The position numbers were made by a program, and so were the translations under genes. This document shows, in pieces, positions 63,676-64,000 of a stretch of 64,000 nt of DNA (its first letter is position 1; each line of letters begins with the position of its first letter). The stretch comes from Paroedura picta (Eukaryota; Chordata; Lepidosauria; Squamata; Gekkonidae), in NCBI RefSeq assembly GCF_049243985.1, contig NC_135371.1, positions 699,501 to 763,500 on the forward strand, read 5' to 3'. The notes under the pieces were generated by a model. The model saw nothing but the letters and a program-made list of their open reading frames with translations, ran no database searches and was not told the DNA's origin.

Positions 63676-64000
63676 AAAGAATCATAGAATCATAGAGTTG
63701 GAAGGGGCCATACAGGCCATCTAGTCCAACCCCCTGCTCAACGCAGGATCAGCCCCAAGCATCCTAAAGCATCCAAGAAAAGTGTGTATCCAACCTTTGC
63801 TTGAAGACTGCCAGTGAGGGGGGAGCTCACCACCTCCTTAGGCAGCCTATTCCACTGCTGAACTACTCTGACTGTGAACATTTTTTCCTGATCTCTAGCC
63901 TATATCATTGTACTTGAAGTTTAAACCCATTACTGCGTGTCCTCTCCTCTTCAGCCAACAGAAACAGCATCCTGCCCTCCTCCAAGTGTTGTTGTTGTTA
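63676..64000 (-). mobile_element. CR1 LINE 3' end, continues past the window
   Basis: The reversed ATTCTATG tail (GAATCATAGAATCATAGAG) leads into the CR1 3' UTR and coding end, close to the copy at 37300-37634. It appears to have landed in an older CR1 piece of the 54288 type, of which AACCAGTGGGTTGAAATTAA remains at 63650-63675. Confidence 0.85.

Overview
The window looks like a lizard genome, probably a gecko-like squamate, and holds a C2H2 zinc-finger gene cluster. The evidence for a vertebrate is spliced KRAB, SCAN and C2H2 exons with standard phases. The evidence for a squamate is the repeat set: a tRNA-derived SINE with a GAA/CTT tail, a second SINE with a tRNA-Ala-like head, CR1 LINEs ending in ATTCTATG repeats, L2-like LINE ends, L1 fragments, small hAT elements and a chromodomain Ty3/gypsy element. 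No species was identified and no database was searched.

Seven zinc-finger loci are visible; Z1 to Z7 are my own labels. Z1 (+, 2.2-6.5 kb) has a KRAB exon and a 20-finger exon, and its 5' end is not seen. Z2 (-, 19.27-14.04 kb) is a complete KRAB gene with the exons MPSAQ, KRAB and 16 fingers. Z3 (+, 21.5-26.3 kb) has a short N-terminal exon, a KRAB exon and 16 fingers, and is a segmental duplicate of Z1. Z4 (+, 32.3-34.3 kb) has a 21-unit finger exon, and its KRAB exon is broken by CR1 sequence. Z5 (-, 46.93-42.66 kb) is complete, with MKLVQ, KRAB and 17 finger units. Z6 (+, 49.6-53.3 kb) is a complete five-exon SCAN-KRAB-C2H2 gene with 7 fingers. Z7 (+, 58.7-61.3 kb) is a relative of Z6 whose SCAN exon is fused by deletion to the intron before KRAB, leaving KRAB and 10 intact fingers.

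The left edge (1-1.82 kb) is the 3' end of a Ty3/gypsy retrotransposon. GC-rich, CpG-rich islands lie at about 19.2-20.3, 28.9-29.5, 48.3-48.8 and 57.4-58.2 kb. The first probably serves Z2 and Z3 head to head. The others precede Z4, Z6 and Z7. Z5 starts beside a CpG-dense repeat-like block at 46.5-46.8 kb. Introns and intergenic DNA are mostly nested repeats and short tandem repeats.

In the known biology of the family, KRAB domains recruit TRIM28 (KAP1) and H3K9 methylation machinery to DNA sites chosen by the finger array, often to silence transposons. SCAN domains dimerise. The cluster shows this kind of turnover in progress: duplicated loci, near-identical 84-bp finger units, arrays cut short by frameshifts, and loss of KRAB or SCAN. 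All exon boundaries are read by eye from splice signals and phase.
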